Made by a program: the position numbers and the translations under genes. A stretch of 64,000 nt of DNA. It comes from an uncultured Bacteroidota bacterium (GTDB lineage Bacteria; Bacteroidota; Bacteroidia; JADZBD01). This document shows, in pieces, positions 9,344 to 17,829 of this stretch; positions within the stretch are counted from its first letter, which is position 1; every line of letters begins with the position of its first letter. The notes under the pieces were generated by a model. It saw only the letters and a program-made list of their open reading frames with translations, was not told the origin of the DNA and ran no database searches. The stretch is taken from the NCBI GenBank assembly GCA_937924855.1, contig CALEYQ010000001.1:65177-129176 (forward strand), given 5' to 3'.

Positions 9344-9964
9344 CTACTTGTTTAGGCGATTTTTGAGATACCATAAAATCAGCAAAAAAACCGGAATGGC
9401 GGCAAGAATATACCAGATGGATGTTCCTCTCTCAGGATGCTTTAAAAGCCGGTTTGGAAATTCGGATGTATCGTTTTCATTTAATGTGGTTATCGTGCTG
9501 CCATAAATGCTCTCGAGATTTTGAATTTCTTTTTCAAAATTCATAGATCTTTCCGTAAAATAATAGTCGGTTGAATCGGGCAATCGTTTGCGGGAATGAC
9601 TGCAAAAGTGGACATGGGGATTTCCGAAGGTTTTATAATTGCCGTAAATAATCCATTCCTCACCGGGGAAAAAAGCTACTCTGCAGTCGGAAAGGTTGTC
9701 GTATTTCAAATCCAACTGCGAGGGCCCGCTGCCCAAAAAATATTTCGACACGTTTATTTTTGCTACTCCCTGAGCCCCTGAGGTATCAATGGAAACAATG
9801 GTTCCCTGAAAAATTAAATTGTATTGTTTTTGATCTTTTTCAAGGGGCTTCCAGGGGTCGCAGATACAGGCGAATGAAAAGATTGTCTGCAACAATAAAA
9901 TCGAAAGGAAAATAAAAAACCTTTTTTCCGGGATTGCGTTTTTGTAATTATTCTGAAATGGCAT
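9344..9964 (-). CDS. Membrane-anchored netrin/TIMP-like domain protein
   Basis: A 206-residue protein with an N-terminal signal sequence ending just before ACICDP, a single C-terminal transmembrane helix (about residues 181-198) and a short basic tail (KNRLNK). The mature N-terminus would be Cys-x-Cys, followed by IFQGTIVSID, a mid-domain Cys and FFPGEEWIIYG, then FCSHSRKRLP. This layout resembles the OB-fold of TIMP/NTR domains, where a free N-terminal CxC matters; the match is by pattern only. The ATG lies 17 bases inside the end of hutH, and no later Met fits the signal peptide, so it is probably translated from the ettA-hisS-hutH mRNA. Function unknown. Confidence 0.65.
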   Translation of the reverse strand: MPFQNNYKNAIPEKRFFIFLSILLLQTIFSFACICDPWKPLEKDQKQYNLIFQGTIVSIDTSGAQGVAKINVSKYFLGSGPSQLDLKYDNLSDCRVAFFPGEEWIIYGNYKTFGNPHVHFCSHSRKRLPDSTDYYFTERSMNFEKEIQNLESIYGSTITTLNENDTSEFPNRLLKHPERGTSIWYILAAIPVFLLILWYLKNRLNK

Positions 9965-11444
9965 GGCTCCGAATGAATCGTTCTGATTCTTTTAGCAAAG
10001 GGAAAAACACCTTGTCTTCTTTCAAAAATGAAATTTTTTCCCTGTAGCTTCCGTAAAGATTCTGAATGTAGGACGATGATTTTTTCACATCGCGGAAATC
10101 CAGGGCCTGAAAGGCTGTAATCAACTCTATAGCCAGCACCCTGAAAACATTCTCAGCAATCATATTTACTCTGAGAGCAGCATTAGCTCCCATGCTTACA
10201 TGATCTTCCTGTCCGTTCGACGATACAATGGAATCTACCGAAGAGGGTGAGGCAAGTTGTTTGTTTAAACTTACCATGGATGCAGCGGTATACTGCGGAA
10301 TCATAAAACCCGAATTTAATCCGGGATTTTTTACCAGAAAAGGCGGTAGCCCCCGGGTGCCACTGATAAGCTGGTAAGTTCTTCGTTCCGATATCGAGCC
10401 CAGTTCTGCCAAAGCCAGGCTGAGTTGATCAAGTGATAAGGCAAGTATCTGTCCGTGAAAATTTCCTCCCGAAATTATTTTTCCGGCTTCCGGAAAAACG
10501 GTGGGATTATCCGTTACGGAGTTTATTTCCCGCAGAAAAACTTCCGTGCAATTGTTAATTATTTCCAGCGAGGCTCCATGCACCTGTGGAATGCAGCGAA
10601 AGGAATATGGATCCTGTACATGGGTTTTTTTTCCGGAAAACAATTTGCTGCCCCGGAGAATTTTTTGAATGCGGGCCGCCACCAGCTTTTGTCCGGGATG
10701 AGGTCGCACATCCTGAATGAGTGAATCAAAGGGTTCCGGTCTTGCATCAAAAGCTTCCAGTGAAACGGAAGCAGTAATATCCGACCAGGCCGACAACATA
10801 CCCGCGTCTATAAGGGCTTTGGCCCCAAGTGCCGTCATAAACTGGGTTCCGTTCAAGAGTGCAAGGGCTTCCTTTGACCGGAAAGAATGAATCTTTAGTT
10901 TTTGTTTTTTAAGAGCTGTTGGGGTGGGCACTATTTCTCCATTCAGATATACTTCTCCCAAACCGAGCAGGGGCAGGGCCATGTGGGCCAGGGGTGCCAG
11001 ATCGCCCGAAGCACCCAGACTGCCGTTTTCATAAACCACGGGGATAATGTCTTTATTCAGCAAATCAGCCAATCCCTGCACTGTGGCCAAACTTACTCCG
11101 CTGAATCCCTTTGCAAGGGAATGAATTTTAAACAGCAACATTAATCTTACAAGCTCCGGGGCAAGGGGCTTTCCCATGCCACAGGCATGCGACATTACCA
11201 GATTTTCCTGGAGCTTCTCAATTGCATCGGAAGGAATTTCCCTGTCGTAAAGCGACCCGAATCCTGTATTGATCCCATAAACAGGTTCTTTACTCTTGCT
11301 TAAGTACTGGTCCAGAAATTCCCGGGATTCCCGAATTTTCTTTTTCGCTTTTTCACTCAAAACAATCCGGGGCCTGGAATTATAAAAAGCCGAGATGGTT
11401 TTCAAATCAAGATTCTTGTCCGGATTTATTTCCAGTTGTTTCAT
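9948..11444 (-). CDS. hutH: Histidine ammonia-lyase
   Basis: Converts L-histidine to urocanate and ammonia, the first step of histidine breakdown. The 498-residue length is typical. The Ala-Ser-Gly triad that cyclises into the MIO electrophile is seen in GASGDLAPLAH at about residue 145. The substrate-selecting pair in VMSHACG is Ser-His, as in histidine lyases, rather than the Phe/His-Leu of phenylalanine or tyrosine lyases, which argues against an aromatic-acid lyase. The catalytic Tyr region (NSGFMIPQYTAA) is present. The gene begins 6 bases after the hisS stop. No hutU, hutI or hutG is nearby, so the rest of the pathway must lie elsewhere or urocanate has another fate. Confidence 0.92.
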   Translation of the reverse strand: MKQLEINPDKNLDLKTISAFYNSRPRIVLSEKAKKKIRESREFLDQYLSKSKEPVYGINTGFGSLYDREIPSDAIEKLQENLVMSHACGMGKPLAPELVRLMLLFKIHSLAKGFSGVSLATVQGLADLLNKDIIPVVYENGSLGASGDLAPLAHMALPLLGLGEVYLNGEIVPTPTALKKQKLKIHSFRSKEALALLNGTQFMTALGAKALIDAGMLSAWSDITASVSLEAFDARPEPFDSLIQDVRPHPGQKLVAARIQKILRGSKLFSGKKTHVQDPYSFRCIPQVHGASLEIINNCTEVFLREINSVTDNPTVFPEAGKIISGGNFHGQILALSLDQLSLALAELGSISERRTYQLISGTRGLPPFLVKNPGLNSGFMIPQYTAASMVSLNKQLASPSSVDSIVSSNGQEDHVSMGANAALRVNMIAENVFRVLAIELITAFQALDFRDVKKSSSYIQNLYGSYREKISFLKEDKVFFPLLKESERFIRSHAISE

Positions 11445-11450
11445 CAGTCC

Positions 11451-12854
11451 TTATTTCAGAATTTTCGTAAGCCCGGCAAGCGTTTCTTTTACCTGTTCTC
11501 CGGTTTCCATATTTTTCAGGGTAAGCAAATCGGTTCGGATTTCTTCTTCGCCTACAACAATTACATAGGGGATTCCCCGCTTATTGGCAAAGTCGAGCTG
11601 TTTTTTAATTTTTGCCGGACCCGGGTAAAGTTCGGCATGGATATCCAGCGAGCGCAGTTTAGCCGCCAGAGGTAGACAATACCTGAACTCGGCTTCACCC
11701 ATGCTTACTAATAAAACCTTAGGCCCCTGTTGTCCTTTTGTTTTTTCAGGAAATAATCCAAGGTCGTTCATGACATCATAAATCCGGTCTATGCCAAATG
11801 AAATGCCCACTCCCGACACGCCGGGCAATCCGAAAATTCCCGTGAGATCATCGTAGCGCCCACCACCGGTAATGCTCAGACTCAGGGCTTCCGGATGATT
11901 TACTTTAACTTCGAAAATCATTCCGGTGTAGTAGTTGAGGCCACGGGCCAGGCTTATGTCGAGTTCGATTTTCGGTTCATAAATATTTCCGGATTTGTAA
12001 TCCTTAACAAAACCCAGGTATTGTTCAATTTCATCCAGTCCTTTTTTGCCGAGGGCTGAATTTTCAAAAATGTTTTTCAGGAATTCAATCCGTTTGAGGT
12101 CGGAGTCGGATTTTTGAAAGGTTGAAATGATTTCAGTTAATTGGGAAACCTGCTTCTCTGAAAACCCCTTTTTTTCCAGTTCTGCAAATGCTGCGGTTCC
12201 CACCTTTTCAAACTTGTCGATGGCCACTACCATGTCCTGAAATTTGTCGGCGGCATCCAATACTTCGGCCAGACCTGAAAGAATTTTTCGGGAGTTATAT
12301 TTAATTACAACGGGAACTCTCAGGAGAGAAAACACTTCCTGAGCCAGAAAAGTCAGCTCGCATTCGTACAGGAGTGAGTCGCTGCCAATGACATCGGCAT
12401 CGCATTGAAAAAATTCCCGGTAGCGTCCCTTCTGGGGCCGGTCGGCCCGCCAAACGGGTTGAATCTGATACCGCTTGAAAGGAAATGAAATATTGTTTTT
12501 GTGTTTTACCACGAAACGGGCGAAGGGAACGGTAAGGTCGTAGCGTAAGGCTTTGTCGGTGATACGGGGATCATTCACCGGTTTTTCAAGCGATTTTTCA
12601 AAGGCTTCGCGGATTCCCTCCTTGTTTTTGGATTCAAAGGGACGGCTTACCAGAATTTTGTAGAGCAATTGATCGCCTTCATCGCCATACTTGCCGGTAA
12701 GGGTTTCAATGTTTTCAAGGGCCGGGGTTTCAATGGGCAAAAAAGCAAATTTCTCGAAAACTGAGGTAATGGTTTTGAAAATGTAATTCCTCTTCGCCAT
12801 GTCCTCCGGCAAAAAATCTCTTGTACCGGAGGGGCTGTTTACACTGATGCTCAT
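11451..12854 (-). CDS. hisS: Histidine-tRNA ligase
   Basis: Class II aminoacyl-tRNA synthetase charging tRNA-His. The 467 residues fit the Bacteroidota form. Motif 1/2 features (GTRDFLPEDM, RYDLTVPFARFV, FKRYQIQPVWRADRPQKGRYREF) and the HisRS-specific LARGLNYYTG loop are visible, and motif 3 is GGGRYDDL...GVGISFGIDRI. The C-terminal anticodon-binding domain covers roughly the last 95 residues. The start is 3 bases after the ettA stop and the stop is 6 bases before hutH, so ettA, hisS and hutH form one transcript that places histidine use and histidine breakdown together. Confidence 0.96.
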   Translation of the reverse strand: MSISVNSPSGTRDFLPEDMAKRNYIFKTITSVFEKFAFLPIETPALENIETLTGKYGDEGDQLLYKILVSRPFESKNKEGIREAFEKSLEKPVNDPRITDKALRYDLTVPFARFVVKHKNNISFPFKRYQIQPVWRADRPQKGRYREFFQCDADVIGSDSLLYECELTFLAQEVFSLLRVPVVIKYNSRKILSGLAEVLDAADKFQDMVVAIDKFEKVGTAAFAELEKKGFSEKQVSQLTEIISTFQKSDSDLKRIEFLKNIFENSALGKKGLDEIEQYLGFVKDYKSGNIYEPKIELDISLARGLNYYTGMIFEVKVNHPEALSLSITGGGRYDDLTGIFGLPGVSGVGISFGIDRIYDVMNDLGLFPEKTKGQQGPKVLLVSMGEAEFRYCLPLAAKLRSLDIHAELYPGPAKIKKQLDFANKRGIPYVIVVGEEEIRTDLLTLKNMETGEQVKETLAGLTKILK

Positions 12855-12857
12855 GAA

Positions 12858-14534
12858 TTACATGCTTAGTTTTTTGTAACGAACCCGTTTCGGAGTAACA
12901 TTTCCAACCCGTTTCTTTTTATTCTCTTCGTAATCGGAATATCCGCCTTCGAACCAATACACTTCCGAATCACCCTCGAAGGCAAGGATGTGGGTACAAA
13001 CCCTGTCGAGGAACCAGCGGTCGTGGGAAATGATTACGGCACAACCGGCAAAATTTTCCAGGGCTTCTTCAAGCGCACGAAGGGTGTTAACATCAATATC
13101 GTTGGTGGGCTCGTCAAGCAGTAAAACGTTGGCTTCGGTTTTAAGCGTCATGGCCAGATTTAAGCGGTTGCGTTCTCCACCCGATAATACCTTGGCTTTT
13201 TTACCCTGATCGGGGCCGGTAAAATTGAAGCGTCCGATATAAGCACGGGAGTTGATCATTTTTCCTCCCATTTCGATAAACTCGGTACCCCCGGATAAAA
13301 TTTCGTAAACGGTTTTTTCGGGATCAATTTCTGTGTGAGCCTGATCCACATAACCGATTTTTACGGTGGGACCAATTTTGATTTCCCCTTTGTCGGGTTT
13401 TTCCTGCTCCATGATGAGGCGGAAAATGGTGGTTTTTCCGGCACCGTTCGGGCCGATAATGCCCACAATACCCGCGGGTGGCAGTTTGAAGGTGAGGTTT
13501 TCGTAAAGCAATTTGTCGCCAAAGGATTTTCCCACATTGGTAAATTCAATTACCTCATTGCCCAGACGAGGTCCGTTAGGAATGAAAAGTTCCAGTTTGT
13601 CTTCTTTTGCCTTTACATCCTCATTCAGTAATTTTTCATAGGCCTGTAAACGGGCTTTTTGCTTGGCCTGTCTTCCTTTGGCTCCCTGCCGCACCCAGTC
13701 TAATTCCCGCTCCAGTGTTTTTTGGCGTTTGCTTTCCTGCTTTTCTTCCTGAGCCAGTCGTTTTGATTTTTGCTCCAGCCAGGAGGTATAGTTTCCTTTA
13801 TAGGGAATACCCTCGCCGCGGTCGAGTTCCAGAATCCAGCCGGCCACATTATCCAGGAAATACCGGTCGTGGGTAATGGCAATAATGGTTCCCTTATAAT
13901 TTTTCAGATGTTGTTCCAGCCAGTCGACCGATTCGGCATCGAGGTGGTTGGTAGGTTCGTCGAGCAATAAAATATCCGGTTCCTGAATGAGGAGGCGACA
14001 CAAAGCCAAACGGCGACGCTCTCCGCCGGACAGGTTTTTTACGGGTGCGTCGGAGGGAGGACAACGCAAGGCATCCATAGCTACTTCCAGACGGTTATCG
14101 AGATTCCAGAGGTCGTTCTGTTCAATTATCTCGGTAAGTTTTGCCTGGCGGTTGATGAGTTTTTCCATTTCCTCGTCCGACATAGGCTCTGCAAACTTAT
14201 TGTTTACCTGTTCGTATTCTTCGAGGGTTTTTACATGTTCAGCGGCACCTTCCCTTACGATTTCAATAGCAGTTTTTGTATCGTCCAAAACAGGTTCCTG
14301 AGGCAGATAGCCGATTTTGTAGCCGGGAGAAAAATGCACATCACCCTGAAAATTCTTTTCAACTCCGGCAATAATTTTCATCAGGGTGGATTTTCCCGAC
14401 CCGTTCAATCCTATAATGCCAATTTTTGCGCCGTAGTAAAAAGACAGGTAAATGTCCTTTAAAATGGTTTTGCCGGTATTGATCGATTTGGTCACATTGA
14501 CCATTGAAAAAATAATCTGTTTTCCTTCTGACAT
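12858..14534 (-). CDS. ettA: ABC-F ATPase EttA, energy-dependent translational throttle
   Basis: A soluble ABC-F protein with two ATPase domains and no membrane segments. In the known EttA it binds the ribosomal E site and gates the first elongation steps according to ATP/ADP. First domain: GLNGSGKST, LSGGERRRLALCRLL and LLLDEPTNHLD; second domain: GPNGAGKTT, LSGGERNRLNLA and LLLDEPTNDID. The charged linker between the domains (QKTLERELDWVRQGAKGR) is typical. The ATG at 14534 (MSEGKQIIFSM) is preferred to the in-frame codon at 14558 because family members start with this wording. It heads the operon with hisS and hutH. Length 558 residues, normal for the family. Confidence 0.95.
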   Translation of the reverse strand: MSEGKQIIFSMVNVTKSINTGKTILKDIYLSFYYGAKIGIIGLNGSGKSTLMKIIAGVEKNFQGDVHFSPGYKIGYLPQEPVLDDTKTAIEIVREGAAEHVKTLEEYEQVNNKFAEPMSDEEMEKLINRQAKLTEIIEQNDLWNLDNRLEVAMDALRCPPSDAPVKNLSGGERRRLALCRLLIQEPDILLLDEPTNHLDAESVDWLEQHLKNYKGTIIAITHDRYFLDNVAGWILELDRGEGIPYKGNYTSWLEQKSKRLAQEEKQESKRQKTLERELDWVRQGAKGRQAKQKARLQAYEKLLNEDVKAKEDKLELFIPNGPRLGNEVIEFTNVGKSFGDKLLYENLTFKLPPAGIVGIIGPNGAGKTTIFRLIMEQEKPDKGEIKIGPTVKIGYVDQAHTEIDPEKTVYEILSGGTEFIEMGGKMINSRAYIGRFNFTGPDQGKKAKVLSGGERNRLNLAMTLKTEANVLLLDEPTNDIDVNTLRALEEALENFAGCAVIISHDRWFLDRVCTHILAFEGDSEVYWFEGGYSDYEENKKKRVGNVTPKRVRYKKLSM

Positions 14535-14579
14535 GGTTTGATTTGTTATCCGGGCCAACGCGGCTTCCGGTGGGGGATG

Positions 14580-14587
14580 CGAAGTTA
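14580..14587 (-). promoter_or_regulatory. Possible -7 box for the ettA operon
   Basis: Minus-strand TAACTTCG differs from TAnnTTTG at one base and lies about 45 bases before the ettA ATG. A weak match with no clear -33 element. Confidence 0.35.
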
Positions 14588-14609
14588 AAAAAATAGGGGT
14601 AAAAAACCC

Positions 14610-15245
14610 TTAGAAATTCGGAAAAAACAGGGGGTTTCTCTCGTTATATTTTCTCAGGTAAACGAAGATGGAATTCCGCTTTTTCTTTTTCTTGAGTGCC
14701 ATAAACTCCTGGTAAAGCTGGGGGTCCCGGGCCAGCAGCTTTTCCATGTTTGTTACATTGAAGGCCAGACTGGTTCCGGTTTTGGTGTCGAGTACAAATT
14801 GAAAAGTCTGATAATTCGGATTGTTGGAACCCAGGTTGTAGGGATCGTAGATGGGATTGGGTGAATAAATATAAGCGGAATAATGGCAAATACTGCCCAT
14901 GACCATAATCCGGTTAAAGTCGCGGCCGTGACTGATATAAACCGCACTGTTTTTAGAGTATCCCCAGATACTACTTGTTTTAACGGTTACCAGGGAATCG
15001 CGGAAATCGTAGTATTGGATTTTAGGGTTTTGCACCACTTTATCCAGAAAGCTGCTGCTTTCGCGGGGATAGTTGGAAACAATTTTTTCCGAAGGAATGG
15101 GGCGGTTGGCCCGGAACTGATCAAAGTTCAGGTAAATGCCCTCCCGAAACTCAAATCCCGGATAATGTGCAATGGAATCTACCTGGGCGGGCAGGGTAGT
15201 GGCCGGAAAAACCAGGAAAAGTAATATGCCCATGAAATTTTTCAT
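14610..15245 (-). CDS. Secreted protein of unknown function
   Basis: A 211-residue product with a signal peptide (cleavage after PAQ near residue 20) and no other membrane segment. The mature part opens with GFEFREGIYLNFDQFRANRP, a wording I associate with uncharacterised Bacteroidota proteins. Later comes a basic KKKKKRNS run and an aromatic C-terminus (FFPNF). Its ATG overlaps the stop of the upstream methyltransferase gene (ATGA, 15242-15245), so the two are co-transcribed although they act in different compartments. No function can be assigned. Confidence 0.7.
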   Translation of the reverse strand: MKNFMGILLFLVFPATTLPAQVDSIAHYPGFEFREGIYLNFDQFRANRPIPSEKIVSNYPRESSSFLDKVVQNPKIQYYDFRDSLVTVKTSSIWGYSKNSAVYISHGRDFNRIMVMGSICHYSAYIYSPNPIYDPYNLGSNNPNYQTFQFVLDTKTGTSLAFNVTNMEKLLARDPQLYQEFMALKKKKKRNSIFVYLRKYNERNPLFFPNF

Positions 15246-16024
15246 GCTTCCCTCCTTTGCCTGAGGACTTCATAGATAACAATGCCCGTGCTGACCGAAA
15301 CATTCAGACTGTCGTTTTTCCCGCGCATGGGAATATTAAAATGCTTTGCCCCTGTGTTCCAGCTATCGGATAAACCATCGGCTTCGGTTCCAAAAGCAAG
15401 GGCGGTGGATCCTTTAAAGTCGAGGTCCCAATAGTTTTCCTTCGCTTCGGGAGAGGCGGCATAAACGGCAATATTATTTTTTTTGCAGAAATCAAGAACT
15501 TCGCTTACGCCCGCCAGAAAAAGCGGCACGGTAAACAGACAGCCCACGCCCGAGCGGATAACATTGGGATTATAGATATCTGTTTTGGGATCGCATACAA
15601 TAACGGCATCCACACCCGCACCGTCGGCACAACGCATGACGGCACCGAGATTTCCCGGTTTTTCTACCGCCTCGAGGATAATAATCAGGGAGCGGGCGCC
15701 CGGACGAAAACCGTTTAAGTCATGGTTCCCAAACCTGAAAACAGCCAGGAGTCCGTCCTTTCCGTTCCGGTAACTCAGGCTTTCGAAAATTTTGGAACTG
15801 AGCAGGGTTTGAGGAATTTTATCAAGGCCATTTTTAGAAGGCCGGGCATTTTCCGAAATAAAAAGTTGTTCCGGTTCATATCCCGCTTCCAGGGCCATGT
15901 GTATTTCCTTTTCTCCCTCCACAACAAAAGTCCGGGTTTCTTTTCGCAGGGCCGGTTTTTTCATCAGGCCCGAAAGCAATTTTACTTTTGGATTGGAGAA
16001 GGAGGTAATCAGTTCGGGTGACAT
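15242..16024 (-). CDS. TrmH/SpoU-family RNA 2'-O-methyltransferase
   Basis: S-adenosylmethionine-dependent methyltransferase of the knotted SPOUT fold, expected to methylate a ribose 2'-OH in rRNA or tRNA. The N-terminal ~90 residues are the RNA-binding domain (SNPKVKLLSGL, FVVEGEKEI). The catalytic domain shows motif 1 (EKPGNLGAVMRCADGAGVD), motif 2 (LAFGTEADGLS) and motif 3 (IPMRGKNDSLNVSVSTGIVIYE region), with the Asn and Ser residues of active members. The ATG at 16024 is chosen over the TTG at 16042 because a perfect -7 box ends five bases upstream of it. The exact target base is not readable from sequence. Confidence 0.88.
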   Translation of the reverse strand: MSPELITSFSNPKVKLLSGLMKKPALRKETRTFVVEGEKEIHMALEAGYEPEQLFISENARPSKNGLDKIPQTLLSSKIFESLSYRNGKDGLLAVFRFGNHDLNGFRPGARSLIIILEAVEKPGNLGAVMRCADGAGVDAVIVCDPKTDIYNPNVIRSGVGCLFTVPLFLAGVSEVLDFCKKNNIAVYAASPEAKENYWDLDFKGSTALAFGTEADGLSDSWNTGAKHFNIPMRGKNDSLNVSVSTGIVIYEVLRQRREA

Positions 16025-16028
16025 ACCG

Positions 16029-16036
16029 CAAAGATA
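16029..16036 (-). promoter_or_regulatory. -7 box for the SpoU methyltransferase
   Basis: Minus-strand TATCTTTG, exact match to TAnnTTTG. Only four bases separate its last G from the ATG at 16024, so the expected transcription start falls at or next to the start codon. Confidence 0.6.
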
Positions 16037-16057
16037 AGGCAATCATTCGGGGTTTCT

Positions 16058-16065
16058 TATCTTTG
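16058..16065 (+). promoter_or_regulatory. -7 box for the ubiA-type gene
   Basis: Plus-strand TATCTTTG, the same octamer as in the divergent promoter 21 bases away. It places transcription start near 16070 and therefore rules out the GTG at 16065 as the start codon of the following gene. Confidence 0.6.
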
Positions 16066-16082
16066 TGGGAGATTCCGAAGGC

Positions 16083-16928
16083 TTGAAAAAATATTTTTCT
16101 TTCGTAAAATTTTCCCACACCATATTCGCTCTTCCTTTTGCGCTTACGGGTTATTTCTGGGCTTTACATCATTATAATCTCGATTTTTCCCTGAAAGTTT
16201 TGCTGTTGGTACTGGCGGCCATGGTATTTGCGCGTAATGCCGCCATGGGATTTAACCGGTATGCAGACCGGAGAATAGATGCTTCGAACCAACGAACACA
16301 GAACCGGGAAATTCCTTCCGGAAAAATTTCACCGGGGGCGGCTCTGGCGTTTGTACTTATCAATGCAGGACTGTTTGTGTTTGTTACTGCCTTTTTAAAT
16401 CCACTTTGTCTTTACCTTTCTCCGGTGGCCCTCGGGGTAATATTGGGTTATTCCCTCACCAAGCGATTTACTTTTTTATGTCACCTTTTTCTCGGGTTGG
16501 GACTTTCGCTGGCGCCGGTGGGAGCCTGGTTAGCAGTTTCGGGCAGTTTTCATGTTTTACCGGTATTGCTGGGACTGATGGTTTTATTCTGGGTGGCCGG
16601 TTTTGATATAATTTATGCTTTGCAGGATGCTGAGTTCGACCGTGAGAACCGGCTTTTTTCCATCCCCGCTTTTTTCGGAAGGAAGAAGGCGCTTCTTATT
16701 TCAAGAGGAATCCATGTATTGTGTCTGGTTCCCGGAATAATTATACTGCTGTATTTTCAGCAGGGAGGGTTTTTTCTAAGCGGTTTTTTGATTTTTTCAG
16801 GATTGCTGGTGTTTCAGCATAGCCTGGTAAGAGCCGGGGATCTGAGCAGGGTTAATATGGCCTTTTTTACCACGAATGGCTTTGCTTCCCTTATTTTCGG
16901 CACGCTGGCCATCGTTCAGGTGCTTTGA
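16083..16928 (+). CDS. UbiA-family polyprenyltransferase
   Basis: Integral membrane prenyltransferase that joins a polyprenyl chain to an aromatic ring. About eight or nine hydrophobic helices are seen. The first Asp-rich motif is NRYADRRIDASNQRT and the second DIIYALQDAEFD, both of UbiA type. The wording is close to the group that includes MqnP of the futalosine menaquinone route, so a quinone-pathway role is likely, but the substrate cannot be proved here. I place the start at TTG 16083 (LKKYFSFVKFSHTIF), because the promoter box at 16058-16065 overlaps the upstream GTG. The 3' end overlaps the convergent terC gene by 13 bases. Confidence 0.85.
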   Translation: MKKYFSFVKFSHTIFALPFALTGYFWALHHYNLDFSLKVLLLVLAAMVFARNAAMGFNRYADRRIDASNQRTQNREIPSGKISPGAALAFVLINAGLFVFVTAFLNPLCLYLSPVALGVILGYSLTKRFTFLCHLFLGLGLSLAPVGAWLAVSGSFHVLPVLLGLMVLFWVAGFDIIYALQDAEFDRENRLFSIPAFFGRKKALLISRGIHVLCLVPGIIILLYFQQGGFFLSGFLIFSGLLVFQHSLVRAGDLSRVNMAFFTTNGFASLIFGTLAIVQVL

Positions 16929-17692
16929 CTTTTGGCTTTTTCGCGGGCTTTTTTTCTCCTTCTTATTCTGGCTTTCCGGGCTCTCATGTTAAGTAACTCC
17001 ACGAGGAAGGCAAAGGCCATGGAAGAATAAATGTAGGGTTTGGGAACATGCACTTCAAGTGCTTCGAGCACCAGGAGAAAACCGATCATGAGCAGGAATG
17101 CAAGCGCCAGGATTTTCAGGGTAGGATTTTTTTCAATGAATTGGGCAATGGCCCCTGAAAAAATCATCATAACGATCATGGAAGCAACCACCGCAAGCAC
17201 CATGATGAGGATATTATCAACAATACCCACGGCGGTTAAAATAGAATCGAAGGAGAAGACAATATCAATTAATACAATCTGAAAAATAATATTTGAACGG
17301 GAGGGTCCGTTTTTGGGTTTTCCTTCGGCAAGAAATTCTTCCTCTTCACCGGAAACCTTCACGTGAAGCTCACTCACGGTTTTTGCCAACAGAAATATTC
17401 CGCCGCAAAACAGAATAATATCCCGACCACTAAAGCCCATGCCGAATAGGGTAAAGAGGTCGGCTTTTAATCCTGCAATCCAGGTAATACCGAATAAGAG
17501 AATAACACGGGTAATGAGGGCTACCAGCAATCCCAAAAACCGGGTTTGCTTTTGTTGCAGAGGATCTTTAATGCGGGCGCAAATGATGGAAATGAAAATG
17601 ATATTGTCTATGCCCAGAACAATTTCCAGCAATGATAAAGTGAGTAAACTGAGAAGACCTTCGGGGCTAAGCAGGTCGTTTAATAATTCCAT
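16916..17692 (-). CDS. TerC-family integral membrane protein
   Basis: A 258-residue polytopic protein with the intramembrane acidic motifs of the TerC/YoaE family: EIVLGIDNIIFI near the N-terminus and DIVFSFDSILTAVG in the middle. Family members are implicated in metal-ion export, notably manganese, and in tellurite resistance loci. A charged cytoplasmic loop (about residues 112-132) and a very basic C-terminal tail (ARKARIRRRKKAREKAK) are visible. It is a single gene with its own promoter box, convergent with the prenyltransferase gene. No tellurite gene cluster is nearby, so a housekeeping metal role is more likely. Confidence 0.88.
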   Translation of the reverse strand: MELLNDLLSPEGLLSLLTLSLLEIVLGIDNIIFISIICARIKDPLQQKQTRFLGLLVALITRVILLFGITWIAGLKADLFTLFGMGFSGRDIILFCGGIFLLAKTVSELHVKVSGEEEEFLAEGKPKNGPSRSNIIFQIVLIDIVFSFDSILTAVGIVDNILIMVLAVVASMIVMMIFSGAIAQFIEKNPTLKILALAFLLMIGFLLVLEALEVHVPKPYIYSSMAFAFLVELLNMRARKARIRRRKKAREKAKSQST

Positions 17693-17711
17693 TTAGGGGT
17701 GAATTGGTATG

Positions 17712-17719
17712 CAAAATTA
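17712..17719 (-). promoter_or_regulatory. -7 box for terC
   Basis: Minus-strand TAATTTTG, exact TAnnTTTG match, 19 bases before the ATG at 17692. Confidence 0.55.
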
Positions 17720-17769
17720 AATTTTTTCTACTCATTCTCAGTAATTTATAAAAAATTTAGTACCTTGTA

Positions 17770-17801
17770 TTGCATAGTATATGATTTAATATATATCTTT
17801 G
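17770..17801 (+). promoter_or_regulatory. Promoter of the padR-pspC operon
   Basis: TTG (17770-17772), 21 bases, then TATCTTTG (17794-17801). The start codon at 17830 follows 28 bases later. The surrounding bases are very AT-rich (tatatgatttaatatatat), and PadR proteins usually bind and repress their own promoter, so this is also the likely operator. Confidence 0.7.
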
Positions 17802-17829
17802 TATTGTAGAATTGATAATAAAAGGTCAC

